Shown here: one piece after another, positions 17,656 through 26,831 of the stretch
How the letters are laid out: each line of letters begins with the position of its first letter
Position numbering within the stretch: the first letter of the stretch is position 1
Assembly (NCBI GenBank): GCA_964490935.1
Contig: CAZBEO010000006.1
Span: 1-64,000 of the forward strand
Direction: 5' to 3'
Source of the DNA: JAQVYB01 sp964490935
GTDB taxonomy: Bacteria > Verrucomicrobiota > Kiritimatiellia > RZYC01
Length of the DNA: 64,000 nt
Notes under the pieces: generated by a model
What the model was told of the DNA's origin: nothing
What the model saw: the letters and a program-made list of their open reading frames with translations, nothing else
Databases searched by the model: none
Position numbers and translations under genes: made by a program

Positions 17656-20600
17656 GTGTCAAAACGCTTAGGGATTACAGGATGGTTGGCGCTGAGCCTG
17701 CTTCTGCTTGCGCAGAGCGGTGCCCCGGCGGCAACGGAACAATTTCTCAACGATGTGCGGAGTCTCACCGCCGCACCGCACCGCCTCGGCGGTACCGAAG
17801 AATACGGACGCGCCGCCGACTACGTGCAGCAGCGCCTGACGGATCTCGGCTTGGATGAAGTCTTTGTCCAGGAATTTCCCTCGGCTCAGACGAAAGTGCT
17901 GCGCTGCGAGGCCGTCGCTCCCGGCGGACGCGTCATTCCGCTGGTTCCTGATCGTCCCAACGGAATTATCCCGCCTGTCAGCGGGCCCGAAGGCATCACC
18001 GGCGAACTTGTTTACGTCGGAACCGGCACGCAGGAAGACTTCCAACGCGCCAATCCCTCCGGAAAAATAGCCGTCATGGACTATAACTCCGGCGATCAGT
18101 TTCTTCAGGTCTTCCGCCTCGGTGCCAAGGCCATTATCTTCGTACGCCAGGAGCCCGCACTCGCCTGGAATCACCATTATGTCAACGCCAACGCCAATCT
18201 GCCCCGCTACTTCCACGATGGACGCGCCGAAGATCTGCCCCTGGGCGAAACCATCACCATCCACAGCGAAATCGTCTGGGAGCGCGTCACCGGGCGCAAC
18301 GTCATCGCCTACATCAAAGGCACCAACCCGGTCTTCAATTTTGACAAACCCGAGGTGCTCATTCTAGCCGCCAATCTGGATACCTTCGGCGATGTGCCAC
18401 GCCGCTCGCCGGGTGCACGCGGTGCCGCCAACTGCGCCGCCCTCCTCCAACTGGCCGAACAATTCAAAAAGAACCCGCCCCGGCGCGACGTCCTCTTTCT
18501 CTTCACCGATATGAGCGCACGACTCCACGCCGGCGCCGCCGCCTTCTACTCCGCCCTCGAAGAAGACGATAAAAGATCCGACATCAACGCGCGCCTCGAA
18601 TACTGGCAGCAGGAAACCGCCTTCCTGACCAACATGAACGTCCTGATTCAAAGCAGCGACCCTCTCTCGCAATCCACCACCCCGCACGGACGCGACCTGG
18701 TCAAACGCCTACGCACCAAGGCCGCCGACTATGCCTACCTCGCCCGTGGCACCATCATGGAACTGCGCGAAGAACTCGACGCACTCAAGAATACCGAAGG
18801 AGATCACGCCGAACGCATCGCCCAACTCGAAGAGGAAATAGCCATCGGCGACGTAGATAAAGACCGCTGGAACGACCTCCGCCGCTACCTCGGAAAAGGG
18901 GAAACCGCCCCCGAGGTGAAAGACCTCTTCACCCAGGTACTTGATGCCGTCCACCGTGACGCCGAAATACGAACGCGCGAACTCAAGGTGGATGAAAGCA
19001 TGCTCAAGTCCGCCAAGCGCATCAAGAATCTCCTTGGCGATAAATGGATCAGCCTGCACATGACCCTCCTCCTCGGCGATACCACTGACCGCTGGGGCGT
19101 CATCGTGGGGGGCAATTCTGAAATTCACTCCCCGCAGGATAACCCAGGCCTCTACGGAAAAATCAAAACCATCTTTCAGCAGGCCTGGCGCGACTTCGAC
19201 GCCGCCGGGGAAACCCCGCGCCTGTTTGATACCTATTCCGTGGGTGAAACCCTCGCCGAATCGCGACTCCTCTGGGCCGTGCCTATGCTCGTGCACAGCG
19301 GCGAAATCGCCGGACGTTTCGGCCTCTACAACATCGTCCTCGGCACCATCCAGGAACGCCTCGCTCGCGAAGGTACGCCCGATGATACCATGGAACTCAT
19401 CAACATCGATGCCATCGAAAATGCCGCCGGTGAAATCGCCCTCATGCTCGGCGGAATCCGCGATGGCAAAAGAACGCCCAACGCCCTCGGCGTGGCCGAT
19501 CAGGAAGCCCTCTCGATGCGGCGCTCCATCCGCACCGACAAACAGTTCATCACCTCCTACTTCGCCAATGGACGCCCGCAGGGTGCGCTCTGCATGGGCC
19601 GTCAGCGCGGCAGCTCCATGCCCAACATGGCGGTGCCCGGCGCCACCGTGCAACTGTTCTCGCACCTGCCTTGGAACAACATCTTCTGGCCCTACAGCAA
19701 AGCCTATGGATTCGACCAGTTCTACGTGGTCATGAGCGACCAGAATGGAACCTACAGTTGCGGGCCGCTCCCCGAAGGCGACGGCAATGTCGTCGGGTTC
19801 TCCGCCGCCTTCGACGGAAAAGGCAACGTCAAGCTAGCCTCCGACAACGAATCCACCAAACAAGCCCTCACGCGCCTGAACATGTTCAACGCCGCCGATG
19901 GTCTTTTCATGCTGCCGCCCGGCTTCTGGCAGGACCCTGCCCGGGTCATGAACGCACGCGCCAATGCCACCATCTCCGATGATACCGGCACCAAGGCCTA
20001 TACCGAAACCACCGATGGCGTCATCCTCTTTTTCTGCGAAGACCGCATCCCCGGAATCAAGGCCTTCGAACTTGGAACCATCGCCGCACTCGCCTACACC
20101 CCCGACAAAAAAACAAAGGCCCGCGACGAGCAATACGGCGTCGGGTTCCCCCTCGATACCGACTGGACCACCATCCGCACCGCCAAACAATCCGTGTACG
20201 ACATCTGGAACCTCAATGAATCGCGCCTCGCCATCATGCGTAGCCGCGACATCATGAACAGCTCACTTGAAGAACTTCACGGGCGTATTCAGGATACCCT
20301 CAATGAGGCCGAAAAGATCGATTCACCCGCACGGCAGGAAGCCATGTTTGCCGCCTCCTTCATGAGTGCACGCCCCGTCTACACTATGATCCGCGAAAGC
20401 ATGGACGACCTCGTCACGGCCGTCCTTATTCTCCTCGCCCTTTGCGTACCTTTCGCCTTTGCCCTCGAACGCCTCCTGATCGGCGCTTCCATGATCTACA
20501 AACAGGTGATGTGGTTCACCATCTTCTTTATCCTCACCTTTGTGATTCTCTACCTCTCGCACCCCGCCTTCGCCATCGCCCAAACGCCCATCATCATCTT

Positions 20601-22473
20601 CCTCGGCTTCGCCGTGGTGGTGCTTTCCACGCTCGTCATCGTCATCATCATGCGCAAATTCCAGCTCGAGCTGAAGGCGATTCAAGGCATGACGGCCTCC
20701 GTACACGCCTCCGACATTTCCCGCTTCAACACGGTCATGGCCGCCATGAGCATGGGCATATCCACCATGCGCCGCCGCCCCCTGCGCACCGCTCTGACCG
20801 CCATCACCATCATCCTGCTCACCTTTACCATCCTCTGCTTCGCCTCGTTCGACACGCAGAAGGGTATTATCAAACTCTTTACCGCCCCCTCGCCCCCCTA
20901 CACCGGCGTCCTGTTGCGCAACGCCACCTACGGCTCCTACAACCCCGATTACCTCGACATCATCGACGCCCGATGGGGGGCCGACGCCATCGTCTGCCCG
21001 CGTTACTGGGTCTGCCCCGAGTTCAAAAACGACCCCGACTTTGTCGTCTCGCTTGAAGACGGAAGCAATTCCGTTACCCTCCGGGGCATCCTCGGGCTTG
21101 ATGCCAAAGAACTCGCCCAGCGCGAAGACCTGCGCGAACTGCTTCAGATTCAGAATCCGGACGACATTGCCGACAAGGTCTTCATCACCGAAGCCGTCGC
21201 CGATTTGATCAAGGCCAAGCCCGGCGACCGCGTCATCATCCAGGGCCTGCGCCTAACCGTCGGCCCGCTCCTGCAATCCTCGAAATTTTCCATCGCCCGC
21301 GATATGGATGGTAGCAGCGTACTGCCCGTCGACTTCCTGGCCATGAAGGATGCTGGCGCGGATGTTAAACAGGCCTCGGGCGACGCCACCGACGATCAAG
21401 CCAAATGGAGCAGCTTGCCGGTGGACTCGATCGTCATCATGTCCAGCGCCAACGCCCTCCTCAACTACGGCAAATGCCATTGCATTCCAATTTATACCGA
21501 GGACTCCCAGCAGGCATCCGAAATCGCCGAGGACGCCGCACGCATGAGGGATAAAACCCCCATCATCGCCACCCGCAAGGATGGCGTCTACCGCCACATC
21601 CTCGGCACCGTCGTGGCTGCCTCTGGCGTGGGCGACCTGCTCTTCCCCGTACTGCTCGGTGGATTGGTCATCTTCGGCACCATGCTTGGTTCCGTGGCGG
21701 ACCGCGAAAAAGAAATCTACACCTTCAGCGCGCTCGGTCTGGCCCCGCCGCATGTAGCGAGTCTCTTCTTTGCCGAAGCCATGGTCTATTCGGTGATCGG
21801 CGGGCTCGGCGGCTACCTCATCGCTCAGGGCTCCATGAAAATTCTCGGCTTCCTCGCCACCTACGGCTGGGTCCAAGTGCCCGAAATGAACTACTCCTCC
21901 ACCAACGCCATCGTCACCATTCTCATTGTCATGGCGACGGTCCTGGTGTCCGCCATTTATCCTGCGGTCAAAGCCTCGAAGAGCGCCAATCCGGGCCTCC
22001 TACGCTCCTGGAAGCTGCCCCAACCCGAAGGCGATGTCATTGACCTGGTCTTCCCCTTCACCGTCTCCGAATACGACCTAACCGGCGTGGTCAGCTTCCT
22101 GAAAGAACACTTCGAAGCCTTCAGCGATACCGGCTTGGGCTCTTTCATGGCACAAAAAACAAAGCTCATCGTCCAGGAGAGCGGAAGCCTTGGTGTCGCG
22201 ACCCGCCTGGCCATCGCGCCTTTTGACCTCGGCGTCACACAGGATATTTTCCTGAAGAGCGCCCCCAGCGAAATCCCGGGCATTGACGAGGTGAACATCC
22301 GGCTCACCCGCCGCTCCGGCCAGCCCAAGGACTGGGCCCGCCTTAATAAGGTACTCCTCAATGACCTGCGCACCCAGTTCCTGCTCTGGCGCTCGCTCCC
22401 TGCCGAAACCATGGAAATTTACCGTCAAAGAACGTTGGCTCAAATACATGAAATGAAACAGGACCCGGCATAA
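17656..22473 (+). CDS. Fusion of a degenerate M28-peptidase-like ectodomain with an FtsX-type permease
   Basis: 1605 residues. The GTG at 17656 follows GGAGAG by five bases and opens a signal sequence (SKRLGITGWLALSLLLLAQ); TTG codons at 17614 and 17635 lack support. A PA-like insert spans about 115-215, then an M28-like domain. Where active M28 enzymes have HxD, an Asp in the GADDNASG-type loop and EE, this protein has NLD (240-242), GARGAANCAALL (253-264) and FTDMS (283-287), so metal binding looks lost. A long helical, partly coiled region follows. Three helices lie at about 919-999, an FtsX core starts with a helix near 1045-1065, a second periplasmic domain follows, then three helices (about 1328-1438) and a soluble C-terminal domain of about 165 residues. 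It likely pairs with one of the adjacent ATPases. Confidence 0.8.
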   Translation: MSKRLGITGWLALSLLLLAQSGAPAATEQFLNDVRSLTAAPHRLGGTEEYGRAADYVQQRLTDLGLDEVFVQEFPSAQTKVLRCEAVAPGGRVIPLVPDRPNGIIPPVSGPEGITGELVYVGTGTQEDFQRANPSGKIAVMDYNSGDQFLQVFRLGAKAIIFVRQEPALAWNHHYVNANANLPRYFHDGRAEDLPLGETITIHSEIVWERVTGRNVIAYIKGTNPVFNFDKPEVLILAANLDTFGDVPRRSPGARGAANCAALLQLAEQFKKNPPRRDVLFLFTDMSARLHAGAAAFYSALEEDDKRSDINARLEYWQQETAFLTNMNVLIQSSDPLSQSTTPHGRDLVKRLRTKAADYAYLARGTIMELREELDALKNTEGDHAERIAQLEEEIAIGDVDKDRWNDLRRYLGKGETAPEVKDLFTQVLDAVHRDAEIRTRELKVDESMLKSAKRIKNLLGDKWISLHMTLLLGDTTDRWGVIVGGNSEIHSPQDNPGLYGKIKTIFQQAWRDFDAAGETPRLFDTYSVGETLAESRLLWAVPMLVHSGEIAGRFGLYNIVLGTIQERLAREGTPDDTMELINIDAIENAAGEIALMLGGIRDGKRTPNALGVADQEALSMRRSIRTDKQFITSYFANGRPQGALCMGRQRGSSMPNMAVPGATVQLFSHLPWNNIFWPYSKAYGFDQFYVVMSDQNGTYSCGPLPEGDGNVVGFSAAFDGKGNVKLASDNESTKQALTRLNMFNAADGLFMLPPGFWQDPARVMNARANATISDDTGTKAYTETTDGVILFFCEDRIPGIKAFELGTIAALAYTPDKKTKARDEQYGVGFPLDTDWTTIRTAKQSVYDIWNLNESRLAIMRSRDIMNSSLEELHGRIQDTLNEAEKIDSPARQEAMFAASFMSARPVYTMIRESMDDLVTAVLILLALCVPFAFALERLLIGASMIYKQVMWFTIFFILTFVILYLSHPAFAIAQTPIIIFLGFAVVVLSTLVIVIIMRKFQLELKAIQGMTASVHASDISRFNTVMAAMSMGISTMRRRPLRTALTAITIILLTFTILCFASFDTQKGIIKLFTAPSPPYTGVLLRNATYGSYNPDYLDIIDARWGADAIVCPRYWVCPEFKNDPDFVVSLEDGSNSVTLRGILGLDAKELAQREDLRELLQIQNPDDIADKVFITEAVADLIKAKPGDRVIIQGLRLTVGPLLQSSKFSIARDMDGSSVLPVDFLAMKDAGADVKQASGDATDDQAKWSSLPVDSIVIMSSANALLNYGKCHCIPIYTEDSQQASEIAEDAARMRDKTPIIATRKDGVYRHILGTVVAASGVGDLLFPVLLGGLVIFGTMLGSVADREKEIYTFSALGLAPPHVASLFFAEAMVYSVIGGLGGYLIAQGSMKILGFLATYGWVQVPEMNYSSTNAIVTILIVMATVLVSAIYPAVKASKSANPGLLRSWKLPQPEGDVIDLVFPFTVSEYDLTGVVSFLKEHFEAFSDTGLGSFMAQKTKLIVQESGSLGVATRLAIAPFDLGVTQDIFLKSAPSEIPGIDEVNIRLTRRSGQPKDWARLNKVLLNDLRTQFLLWRSLPAETMEIYRQRTLAQIHEMKQDPA

Positions 22474-22544
22474 CCGGATGCACCGCCCCTGCTCTGCGGC
22501 TGCGCGCCGCCTGATCGGACGATGCAAACGAATGGATTAAGGCT

Positions 22545-24527
22545 ATGACAGAACGTATCGACAAAGAACTGGAAGAATTCCGGCAAGTCATGGAGGTGCC
22601 CACCACCTTCGAAGATGGCTTTAACTGGACGTCCCTCATCGGCGCCATTTTTATTGCCCTGCTGATGGTGCCTGGCGCCATTTACATGGGCCTGCTCGCG
22701 GGCGTGGGAAACATCGGCTCCGCCTCGCAATGGGTCACCGTGATTCTCTTTATCGAAGTGGCCAAGCGCGCACACAAAAACCTAAAAAAAGCCGAAATCT
22801 TCGTCCTGTTCTTTATGGCGGGCGCCGCCATGGGTCTGCCCTTTTCGGGCCTGATCTGGAATCAATTCTTCGCCCGGTCCGATGCCGCCATTGCCAACGG
22901 CATCGCTGAGAAACTCCCGGTCTGGTTCGCGCCGCTGGCCTCCTCGGACTCCTACACCCTGCGCAGCTTTATTCACCCCGACTGGCTGCCCGTGATCGGA
23001 CTGATCGTCTTCGGAACCTTCTTCGGACAGCTCGCCAACATGGTCCTCGGCTACGGGCTTTTCCGCATCTCCAGCGACATTGAAAAACTCCCCTTCCCGA
23101 TGGCGCCCGTCGGCGCGCAGGGTATCATGGCACTCGCGGAAGATGCCGACGAAAAGAACATCGAACAACAGGAAAACCGATGGCGATGGCGTGTCTTTTC
23201 CATTGGCGGCGCCATAGGTCTAGCCTTCGGGGCCGTTTATCTCCTCTTGCCCACCCTGACCGGCGCGCTCACCGGTGCGCCCATTCAGGTGCTGCCCATT
23301 CCCTTCTCCGACTTCACCGCCACCACCGGCAAATATCTGCCCGCCGTGGCCACCGGCATGTGCTGGGACCTAGGCAACCTGATCTTCGGCATGGTCCTTC
23401 CCTTCTTTGCCATGGTCGGCTCCTTTGTCGGGCTCATCGTGACCTTTGTGGCCAACCCCATCCTCTATCACTACAACATCATTCACAACTGGACCATCGG
23501 CGACAACACCGTCACCACCCTCTACAAAAACAACATCGACTTCTACTTCAGCTTCCAGATCGGCATTGCCGTGGCCATTGCCGTGGCCGGATTCTGGCAG
23601 GTCTTCCGCAGCTTCCAGAAGCGCAAACGGAATGCCGACAAAAAGCACAAGGAAATGGCTCACACCTACCCCGAAGGACGCGGCGACATCAGCGCATGGA
23701 CCGTCATTCTCCTCTACTTCATCATCACCGTGATCTACATCCTGGTCTCCGGCTGGCTCGTGGATTGGCACCGCGGCATCATGATCGTCCTGCTGATTCT
23801 GGGGTTTGTCTATACGCCCTTCATCAGCTACGTCACCGCACGCCTCGAAGGTATGGTTGGGCAGGTCGTGGAAATCCCCTACATCCGCGAAGCGGCCCTC
23901 ATCCTCAGCGGCTACTCCGGCGTGAAATGCTGGTTCCTGCCCATTCCCATCGCCAACTACGGGTCTATGACCGTCTTCTACAAACAATGCGAACTCACCG
24001 GCACCAAATTCACCAGTATCTGGAAAACGCAGGTGGTTCTCTTTCCCATCATCCTGATCAGCTCCATCTTCTTCATGAACTTCATCTGGGGCCTCAATGA
24101 AGTCCCCTCCGCCGTCTATCCCTATGCCGACAAAATGTGGGAACTCCAGGCGGAAAATGCCTGTATCATGTTCTCGGCCACCCTCGGCGAATACTCCATC
24201 TTCGAGCAGGCCTTCAACTGGACCAACCTGACCACCGGTCTCATCTTCGGCGTCTTTCTCTTCGGGGGCATGAATGTGGTCGGTGCGCCCATCATGCTCA
24301 CCTACGGCGTGGTGCGCGGCCTCGGCCAGACCGAACCCCACTGGGTACTCCCCCAGTTCATCGGCGCACTCATCGGACGCTACTACTTTCAAAAAAGAAT
24401 GGGGCTTAAATGGCGACAATACATCCCCGTCGTCAGCGCCGGATTCGCCTGCGGCATGGGACTGATCACCACCGTCGGCGTCGGCATCACGTTCCTGAGC
24501 AAAGCGGCCATACCCCTGCCCTTTTAA
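22545..24527 (+). CDS. OPT-family (oligopeptide transporter-like) membrane protein
   Basis: 660 residues with about 14-16 hydrophobic segments. It resembles the OPT superfamily more clearly than the protein at 13187: an N-terminal cytosolic helix, SLIGAIFIALLMVPGAIYMG, a conserved PFPMAPVGAQGIMAL segment, the long charged cytosolic loop around 230, LYHYNIIHNWTIGDN, and C-terminal GGMNVVGAPIMLTYGVVRG. OPT proteins are proton-coupled importers of oligopeptides or metal-peptide complexes. The gene lies between the peptidase-permease fusion and the second ATPase with gaps of 71 and 23 bases. Substrate and direction are not deducible from sequence. Confidence 0.8.
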   Translation: MTERIDKELEEFRQVMEVPTTFEDGFNWTSLIGAIFIALLMVPGAIYMGLLAGVGNIGSASQWVTVILFIEVAKRAHKNLKKAEIFVLFFMAGAAMGLPFSGLIWNQFFARSDAAIANGIAEKLPVWFAPLASSDSYTLRSFIHPDWLPVIGLIVFGTFFGQLANMVLGYGLFRISSDIEKLPFPMAPVGAQGIMALAEDADEKNIEQQENRWRWRVFSIGGAIGLAFGAVYLLLPTLTGALTGAPIQVLPIPFSDFTATTGKYLPAVATGMCWDLGNLIFGMVLPFFAMVGSFVGLIVTFVANPILYHYNIIHNWTIGDNTVTTLYKNNIDFYFSFQIGIAVAIAVAGFWQVFRSFQKRKRNADKKHKEMAHTYPEGRGDISAWTVILLYFIITVIYILVSGWLVDWHRGIMIVLLILGFVYTPFISYVTARLEGMVGQVVEIPYIREAALILSGYSGVKCWFLPIPIANYGSMTVFYKQCELTGTKFTSIWKTQVVLFPIILISSIFFMNFIWGLNEVPSAVYPYADKMWELQAENACIMFSATLGEYSIFEQAFNWTNLTTGLIFGVFLFGGMNVVGAPIMLTYGVVRGLGQTEPHWVLPQFIGALIGRYYFQKRMGLKWRQYIPVVSAGFACGMGLITTVGVGITFLSKAAIPLPF

Positions 24528-24550
24528 TGCCGGATTGGAAGGAAAGAAAC

Positions 24551-25276
24551 ATGACTAAAGAAGTGCTGATTGAAGTTCGCGGACTCAACAAGGTGTTTGA
24601 CCTTGGCAAGATCAAGGTCCACGCCCTCAAAGAAATGGAAATGGATATTTTCCGCGGCGAATACCTGTCCATCATGGGTCCTTCCGGCTCCGGCAAAAGC
24701 ACCTTCTTCAACATGGTCGGTGCGCTCGATCGCCCTTCCTCCGGCACCGTCACCGTCGCCGGGGTCAGCCTCAACAAACTCAGCAGCCGCGAACTCGCCT
24801 ACTTCCGAGGCAAACACATCGGCTACGTCTTTCAGCAGTTCAACCTGCTCCCCGCCTACAACGCCATCGAAAACGTCTCCATGCCCCTCCTCTTCTGCGG
24901 ATGGAAGGACCACGACGCCCACGAACGCGCCGTACAAGTGCTCGAACGTGTCGGCCTCGGGCACCGACTCACCCATCGGCCCGATGAACTCTCCGGCGGA
25001 CAGCAGCAGCGCGTCGCCATTGCCCGCGCCCTCGCCAACGAACCCGCCATTATCCTGGCCGACGAACCCACCGGCAACCTCGACCTGCACACCGGCGAAG
25101 AAATCATCGCCCTGCTCAGCCAACTCAGCCGCGAAATGGGCGTCACCGTCATCTCCGCCACACACGATCACAAAATGCTCGCCACCTCCGACCGTATCCT
25201 CTGGATCAAAGACGGACAAAAAGACCGCCTCGAGCGCCGCGAAGACATCAACATCAAGATCGGCACCGTGAAATAG
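24551..25276 (+). CDS. ABC transporter ATP-binding protein, LolD/MacB type (second copy)
   Basis: 241 residues. The ATG at 24551 follows GGAAGGAAAG. Walker A GPSGSGKSTFFNM, Q-loop VFQQFNLLPAYNAIEN, signature LSGGQQQRVAIARALA, Walker B IILADEPTGNLD, H-loop SATHDHKM. It is very similar in layout to the ATPase at 16826 and shares the C-terminal tail motif (RREDINIKIGTVK), which suggests duplication within the cluster. It is the last gene of the eight-gene run; a hairpin pair follows in the convergent gap. Confidence 0.93.
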   Translation: MTKEVLIEVRGLNKVFDLGKIKVHALKEMEMDIFRGEYLSIMGPSGSGKSTFFNMVGALDRPSSGTVTVAGVSLNKLSSRELAYFRGKHIGYVFQQFNLLPAYNAIENVSMPLLFCGWKDHDAHERAVQVLERVGLGHRLTHRPDELSGGQQQRVAIARALANEPAIILADEPTGNLDLHTGEEIIALLSQLSREMGVTVISATHDHKMLATSDRILWIKDGQKDRLERREDINIKIGTVK

Positions 25277-25356
25277 CTCGGCGTCGCCGAGCGGGCGGGG
25301 TTGTCGACACGCGCCAAATAACCCGTGGCGCTCGGAGAGCACCACGCTACCAACAC
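25276..25356. repeat. Intergenic hairpins between the second ABC ATPase and purB
   Basis: A perfect hairpin GCTCGGCG/CGCCGAGC around one T (25276-25292) overlaps the end of the ATPase gene. A second stem GTGGCGCTC/GAGCACCAC at 25325-25345, followed by CGCTACCAACAC, matches 8988-9019 nearly base for base. Both copies lie between convergent genes, so a role as bidirectional terminators is plausible. Confidence 0.6.
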
Positions 25357-25447
25357 GGCCATTTCCACTCTTGGACGGCGCATGGCTCATGCGCCTTTCA
25401 GCGTGACACGACCCAACGCATCGTAAGCGTCCGGGCGTTATCCGGCA

Positions 25448-26806
25448 TCATACGCGGCGGGCGAGTTCGGCAGCTAGGCCGGTATAGGTGGCGGGAGTGA
25501 GGGCGAGGAGCGCGTCGCGGTCCTCTTTTGCGAGATCAAGCGTCCGGATAAACGTCTGGATGCTTTCGCAGGATATTTGTTTTCCCCGGGTGAGTTCTTT
25601 GAGTTTTTCGTAGGGGTTTTCGATACCGGCTTTGCGCATGACGGTTTGGATGGGTTCGGCGAGAACTTCCCAGGCCTGATCGAGGTCGGCGGTGATGCGT
25701 TCGGTATTGACTTGGACTTTAGAGAGTCCTTTGACGGTGGCTTGGCAGGCAATGACAGAATAGCCATAGGCCACACCCATGTTGCGCAGGACGGTCGAGT
25801 CGGTGAGATCACGCTGGAGACGCGAGATCGGGAGTTTGGCGGAGAGGTGATTGAAAAGGGCATTGGCGAGGCCGCAGTTGCCTTCGCTGTTTTCAAAGTC
25901 GATGGGGTTGACTTTGTGCGGCATGGTGGAGGAGCCGACTTCGCCGGCAATGGTTTTTTGTCCGAAATAGCCGAGGGAGATGTAGGTCCAGAAGTCACGA
26001 TTGAGATCGAGGAGGATGGTGTTCCAGCGAGCGATGGCATCGAATAGTTCAGCCATGCCATCGTGCGGTTCAATTTGGGTGGTGTAGAGATTCTGTTTGA
26101 GGCCTAGGCGGTTTTCGATGAGGTTTCGTGTGAGGGCAATCCAGTCGGTTTTCGGGTAGGCGACGAGATGGGCGTTGAAGTGTCCGACGGCCCCATTTAG
26201 TTTGGCGGTGAGTTCCACCTGCTGGATGCGTTTGCGGGCCATTCGCAGGCGTTGGGTGAAGACGGCCATTTCCTTTCCGACGGTCGTGGGCGAGGCGGTT
26301 TGGCCGTGGGTGCGTGCAAGCATGGGCAGGTCGGCATACTCCCGGGCCATGGCGGCAAGCCGGGTGATGATGTTTTCCTGAAGACCAAGCAGAAGGGCGG
26401 TTCCCTCTTTGAGCATGAGAGCGTGGGCGATGTTGTTGATGTCCTCGGAGGTGCAGGCGAAATGGATGAATTCGGAGCGGCTGGCAAGCGGAGTGCCGAT
26501 GAATTTTTCTTTGAGGTAGTATTCGACAGCTTTGACATCGTGATTGGTGATCTTCTCGATGTCTTTCACCAGTTGGGCCTCTTCGGTGGTGAATTGCTCC
26601 GGTATGGCCAGAAGGGCTCGGGATTCTTCCTCGGAAAGGGGGGTGGCCTCGGGGATGGAGGGGCAGGTGCAGAGGGCCTCGAGCCAGAGGACTTCGATGC
26701 GGACGCGGTTGCGGATCAGGGCGTACTCGGAAAAGACGTCGCGCAGGGCGGCGGTTTTATCGGCGTAGCGTCCATCGAGCGGAGAGATGGCGGTGAGTGC
26801 GTTCAT
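25448..26806 (-). CDS. purB: Adenylosuccinate lyase
   Basis: 452 residues, the length of the E. coli-type enzyme. It splits adenylosuccinate to AMP and SAICAR to AICAR in purine synthesis. The fumarase/aspartase superfamily signature GSSTMPHKVNPIDFEN is present, as are the catalytic His segment ARTHGQTASPTTVGKE, SEFIHFACTSEDINN and the N-terminal SPLDGRYADK. It follows proA by 25 bases on the same strand, making a proB-proA-purB group. Confidence 0.98.
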   Translation of the reverse strand: MNALTAISPLDGRYADKTAALRDVFSEYALIRNRVRIEVLWLEALCTCPSIPEATPLSEEESRALLAIPEQFTTEEAQLVKDIEKITNHDVKAVEYYLKEKFIGTPLASRSEFIHFACTSEDINNIAHALMLKEGTALLLGLQENIITRLAAMAREYADLPMLARTHGQTASPTTVGKEMAVFTQRLRMARKRIQQVELTAKLNGAVGHFNAHLVAYPKTDWIALTRNLIENRLGLKQNLYTTQIEPHDGMAELFDAIARWNTILLDLNRDFWTYISLGYFGQKTIAGEVGSSTMPHKVNPIDFENSEGNCGLANALFNHLSAKLPISRLQRDLTDSTVLRNMGVAYGYSVIACQATVKGLSKVQVNTERITADLDQAWEVLAEPIQTVMRKAGIENPYEKLKELTRGKQISCESIQTFIRTLDLAKEDRDALLALTPATYTGLAAELARRV

Positions 26807-26831
26807 ATCGGGCTTTCCGTATTCCGGCGGT

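Noticed and set aside
17656..22473. Active M28 aminopeptidase
   Set aside because: The metal-binding and general-base positions are replaced, so hydrolysis is not supported.
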